In this document: positions 6,211 through 8,071 of the stretch, one piece after another
How positions within the stretch are numbered: position 1 is the first letter of the stretch
Layout of the letters: every line of letters begins with the position of its first letter
NCBI GenBank assembly: GCA_031283015.1
Contig: JAITCQ010000104.1
Coordinates: 1 to 8,071, forward strand
Length of the DNA: 8,071 bases
Source: Candidatus Methanoplasma sp.
GTDB taxonomy: Archaea > Thermoplasmatota > Thermoplasmata > Methanomassiliicoccales > Methanomethylophilaceae
Direction of reading: 5' to 3'
The notes under the pieces: model-generated
The model's database searches: none
The model's input: only the letters and a program-made list of their open reading frames with translations
Told to the model about the DNA's origin: nothing
Position numbers and translations under genes: made by a program

Positions 6211-7446
6211 ATGAGGATCAAACAAACGGCAATGATGGCAGTGCTCGTGGTGAGCTTGGCCGCGATGTCCGCCGCCGTAGCGTGTGAAAGCGAAGCCGTC
6301 TCGGCATCGCCAGTCACAGAAGTGAGCCTTGACAAAGAAGAGGTGTCCGTGGTCGCCGGAGAACATTTTGGTCTGACCGCGACGGTGTTTCCAAGCGAGG
6401 CGGACAACAAGGACGTAACGTGGTCCTCGTCGGACCCGAGCGTGGCTTCCGTCTCCGACGGAACGGTCTTCGCCGTTAAAGAGGGGACCGCAACCATCAC
6501 AGTGAAAACGGTCGATGGGGGCTTTACGGCATTTTGCGTTGTGAATGTGACTGTGACATGGGTTGCGGTCACCGGGGTGTTGCTCGACAAGACCGACATC
6601 ACCTGCTCTATCGGGAGTGTAATTTCCATAGAACCGACGATATCGCCGGACAACGCAAGCAGCAAAGAAGTGGATTGGTCCACATCAGACCAGAGCGTGG
6701 TCTCGTTTAGTGAGACGGGGGGTTTCAAGGCCCTGAAACCGGGGATCGCGATCATCACCGCGACAACGCATGATGCAGGCAAAACAGCAACATGCATCGT
6801 GAGGGTAGCGGGCCCGGTCACGGGGGTGGCCCTTGATAAGACCGACGTCGCCCTTGCGAAAGGAAGCACTTCACAGATAACTGCGATAGTGTCGCCGGAG
6901 ACCGCGATCAACAAAACAGTTGTGTGGTCATCGTCGGACCCGAGTGTGGCGACCGTCAGCAGCAACGGAAGGGTCACCGCCGTGAACATCGGGACCGCTG
7001 TCATCACCGCGAGAACGGCCGACGGAGGTAAGACGGCATTATGCGACGTGGCCGTGCCCGGACCGGTCATCGGGTTGGACCTCGATAAAACGAGCATTTC
7101 CCTCGCTATCGAAGGGACCTCGCAGATAACCGCGACCGTGATCCCCGGCAACGCGATCAATCGGGATGTGACATGGACCTCGTCGAACATAGAAGTGGCT
7201 GCAGTTGACTCGCATGGAATGGTCACCGCCATGAGCGGAGGGAACGCGACCATTACCGCAACGACCAACGACGGCAATAAGACGGCGACATGCAGCGTGA
7301 CGGTCAGCGCTTCCGGGGCGGAAGGGACCCTTGACCCCGACTCGGAGAACGGCGGCATGATGTACGTAGGCATACTTGCGGCGGCGGTGATCGTGATATT
7401 CGCCGCAGCGGCGGCGATGTTCCTGCTGCCCAAAGGCAAGATATGA
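6211..7446 (+). CDS. Surface protein with four BIG2 (Ig-like) domains and C-terminal membrane anchor
   Basis: Protein of 411 aa. Residues 1-32 form a signal peptide (MRIKQTAMMAVLVVSLAAMS core, cleavage probably near 24-32). A VAC at 23-25 is a weak lipobox-like alternative. Four BIG2-type beta-sandwich domains lie at about 33-117, 118-199, 201-283 and 285-366. Each shows the pattern V-x-L-D-K, then ATV.P..A.NK.V.WSSSDPSVA, then V.A...GTA.ITA.T.DGGKTA.C.V.V. Each ends with one Cys in its last strand (109, 195, 278, 361). A short acidic linker (371-380) leads to a transmembrane helix (about 383-406) and the tail PKGKI. BIG2 domains are common in surface adhesins and cell-envelope proteins, so an extracellular adhesive or structural role is likely; the ligand is unknown. 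The gene appears monocistronic, with its own terminator hairpin. Confidence 0.88.
   Translation: MRIKQTAMMAVLVVSLAAMSAAVACESEAVSASPVTEVSLDKEEVSVVAGEHFGLTATVFPSEADNKDVTWSSSDPSVASVSDGTVFAVKEGTATITVKTVDGGFTAFCVVNVTVTWVAVTGVLLDKTDITCSIGSVISIEPTISPDNASSKEVDWSTSDQSVVSFSETGGFKALKPGIAIITATTHDAGKTATCIVRVAGPVTGVALDKTDVALAKGSTSQITAIVSPETAINKTVVWSSSDPSVATVSSNGRVTAVNIGTAVITARTADGGKTALCDVAVPGPVIGLDLDKTSISLAIEGTSQITATVIPGNAINRDVTWTSSNIEVAAVDSHGMVTAMSGGNATITATTNDGNKTATCSVTVSASGAEGTLDPDSENGGMMYVGILAAAVIVIFAAAAAMFLLPKGKI
6307..7308 (+). repeat. Four tandem BIG2 domain-coding repeats
   Basis: The coding repeats are about 246-255 bp each. They are mostly diverged at the DNA level, but some blocks stay close: 6421-6446 (repeat 1) and 6925-6950 (repeat 3) match at 24 of 26 bases across the WSSSDPSVA segment. 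The starts of repeats 2 and 3 (from about 6567 and 6819) also share most bases. This suggests expansion by internal duplication with some later homogenisation. Confidence 0.75.
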
Positions 7447-7453
7447 AGAACCC

Positions 7454-7490
7454 GGGCCGGGAGCCTTGCTCCCGGCCCTTATTCCATTTT
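7454..7490 (+). terminator. Strong hairpin terminator after the BIG2 gene
   Basis: A perfect 11-bp stem, GGGCCGGGAGC (7454-7464) with GCTCCCGGCCC (7468-7478), has a 3-nt loop and is followed by TTATTCCATTTT and then a longer pyrimidine-rich tract to about 7515. It begins 7 bp after the stop codon, as expected for the transcript end. Confidence 0.8.
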
Positions 7491-7552
7491 CCGTCCCTGT
7501 CTTTTCAGCCTTTCGAAAGGACCCAAAAGAGCAGGTTCTTCCGGCAAACAAC

Positions 7553-7559
7553 ATATAAA
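7553..7559 (+). promoter_or_regulatory. TATA-like box of the parvulin gene
   Basis: ATATAAA within CAACATATAAAC is centred about 26 nt before the ATG at 7582. There is no Shine-Dalgarno sequence before that ATG, so a leaderless transcript is the natural reading. Confidence 0.65.
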
Positions 7560-7581
7560 CTCAAGATACACTACCATCTTC

Positions 7582-7863
7582 ATGGTAAAACAGGTAAATG
7601 CGGCGCATATTCTCGTCAAAACAGAAAAACAGGCGAAGGAACTTAAAGAAGAGGTTCTGAAAGGAAAGAGTTTTGCGGATATAGCAAAGAAATACTCAGA
7701 CTGTCCGTCCGGGAAGAAAGGCGGGGACCTAGGATGGTTCGGGAAGGGGCAGATGGTCGCTCCGTTCGAGACGGCGGCCTTCAACGCAAAGAAAGGGGAC
7801 CTTGTGGGGCCTGTGAAGACAGATTTCGGGTGGCACCTGATACTAGTCAAAGACCAAAAATAA
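7582..7863 (+). CDS. Single-domain parvulin peptidyl-prolyl cis-trans isomerase (PpiC-like)
   Basis: Protein of 93 aa, the size of E. coli PpiC and of stand-alone archaeal parvulins, with no signal peptide, so cytoplasmic. It catalyses cis-trans isomerisation of peptide bonds before proline. Diagnostic segments are VNAAHILVKTE (5-15, active-site His9), FADIAKKYSDCPSGKKGGDL (31-50, with Cys41), GWFGKGQMVAPFETAAF (51-67, with Met58 and Phe62 in the substrate pocket) and GPVKTDFGWHLILV (76-89, with His85). The domain is complete and all expected pocket residues are present. The next gene begins 16 bp after its stop on the same strand and may be co-transcribed. The isomerase function is well supported; clients are unknown. 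Parvulins are common in bacteria and occur in some archaeal lineages. Confidence 0.95.
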   Translation: MVKQVNAAHILVKTEKQAKELKEEVLKGKSFADIAKKYSDCPSGKKGGDLGWFGKGQMVAPFETAAFNAKKGDLVGPVKTDFGWHLILVKDQK

Positions 7864-7879
7864 GAAAGGGGTTATGAAA

Positions 7880-8071
7880 ATGGGGTTTTTTGAGAAATTC
7901 AAGAAAAAAGAGGGAAAGTCCGATAAAGAGGACAAATCCCAAAAAGACGTGAGCGTCAAAACAAAAGAGGAGGATGCTGCGTGGGCGACATCCAAGAAGA
8001 AACCAGTTGAGGAAACAAAGGAAGAAAAAAAGAAGGAACCTGAAATGGCTGAAGCAAAGAAGAAACCGGAA
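7880..8071 (+). CDS. N-terminus of a Lys/Glu-rich protein (partial, runs off the window)
   Basis: An open frame of 64 codons continues to the window end without a stop. It begins MGFFEKFKKKEGKSDKEDK and continues as highly charged, low-complexity sequence rich in Lys and Glu, with a KKKP motif repeated near residues 39-42 and 60-63. The ATG at 7880 is preferred over the ATG two codons earlier (7874) because AAAGGGG (7865-7871) is 8 nt before it but only 2 nt before the other. An MGFF-K start followed by a charged tract is seen in several families, including the SRP receptor FtsY, but the conserved part lies outside the window, so no function is assigned. It lies 16 bp after the parvulin gene and is likely co-transcribed. 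Confidence 0.7.
   Translation, partial: MGFFEKFKKKEGKSDKEDKSQKDVSVKTKEEDAAWATSKKKPVEETKEEKKKEPEMAEAKKKPE

Noticed and set aside
6150..7439. A 429-codon open frame antisense to the BIG2 protein gene
   Set aside because: It mirrors the repeated, Ser/Thr/Ala/Val-rich coding sequence and the translation is low-complexity without family motifs. The plus strand has signal peptide, domains and anchor, so this is a shadow frame.
1..8071. Search for CRISPR arrays, tRNA or rRNA genes, insertion sequences and attachment sites
   Set aside because: No regularly spaced short repeats, no tRNA or rRNA signatures, no transposase or integrase and no terminal inverted or target-site repeats were seen by eye on either strand.

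Overview
The window looks archaeal, most plausibly from a Thermoplasmata-type methanogen lineage such as Methanomassiliicoccales. This placement is an inference. It rests on four things: AT-rich TATA-like boxes centred about 26-31 nt before the start codons of several genes, which is leaderless or nearly leaderless spacing; T-rich 3' ends; a signal-peptide surface protein built of BIG2 immunoglobulin-like repeats with a C-terminal membrane anchor; and a small archaeal-type set of accessory genes. Several genes (parvulin, an RluF-like pseudouridine synthase, pirin, DnaK/GrpE) belong to families best known from bacteria, so a bacterial origin of individual genes is likely.

Left part (1-2446, + strand): a same-strand run starts with the last codons of an unidentified gene that overlaps the next start by ATGA. 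It continues with a divergent GrpE-like nucleotide-exchange factor that has a long acidic N-terminal extension, then, 5 bp later, a short Hsp70 (527 aa). That Hsp70 keeps the ATPase domain and beta-sandwich but lacks most of the helical lid and has an unusual Ala-rich interdomain linker. A strong hairpin plus T-run closes the unit. This looks like a dedicated, specialised Hsp70/exchange-factor pair rather than the housekeeping DnaK system.

Middle part (2450-5810): an RsuA/RluF-type pseudouridine synthase (minus) and a pirin-family cupin (plus) diverge from a 58-bp spacer with one nearly central AT-rich box that could serve both. Pirin converges, with 3 bp between stop codons, on a membrane protein (minus) that carries N-terminal transmembrane helices, a Cys-rich zinc-ribbon-like segment and a TRAFAC-like GTPase domain. 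This GTPase and the Hsp70/GrpE pair are the most unusual genes here.

Right part (5811-8071): a roughly 400-bp gene-free region holds the GTPase promoter and, about 25 nt after a second TATA-like box, three consecutive hairpins and a possible pseudoknot, which I report as a candidate structured RNA. It is followed by the four-BIG2-domain surface protein with a strong terminator hairpin, a 93-aa single-domain parvulin with an apparently leaderless promoter, and the start of a Lys/Glu-rich protein that runs off the window.
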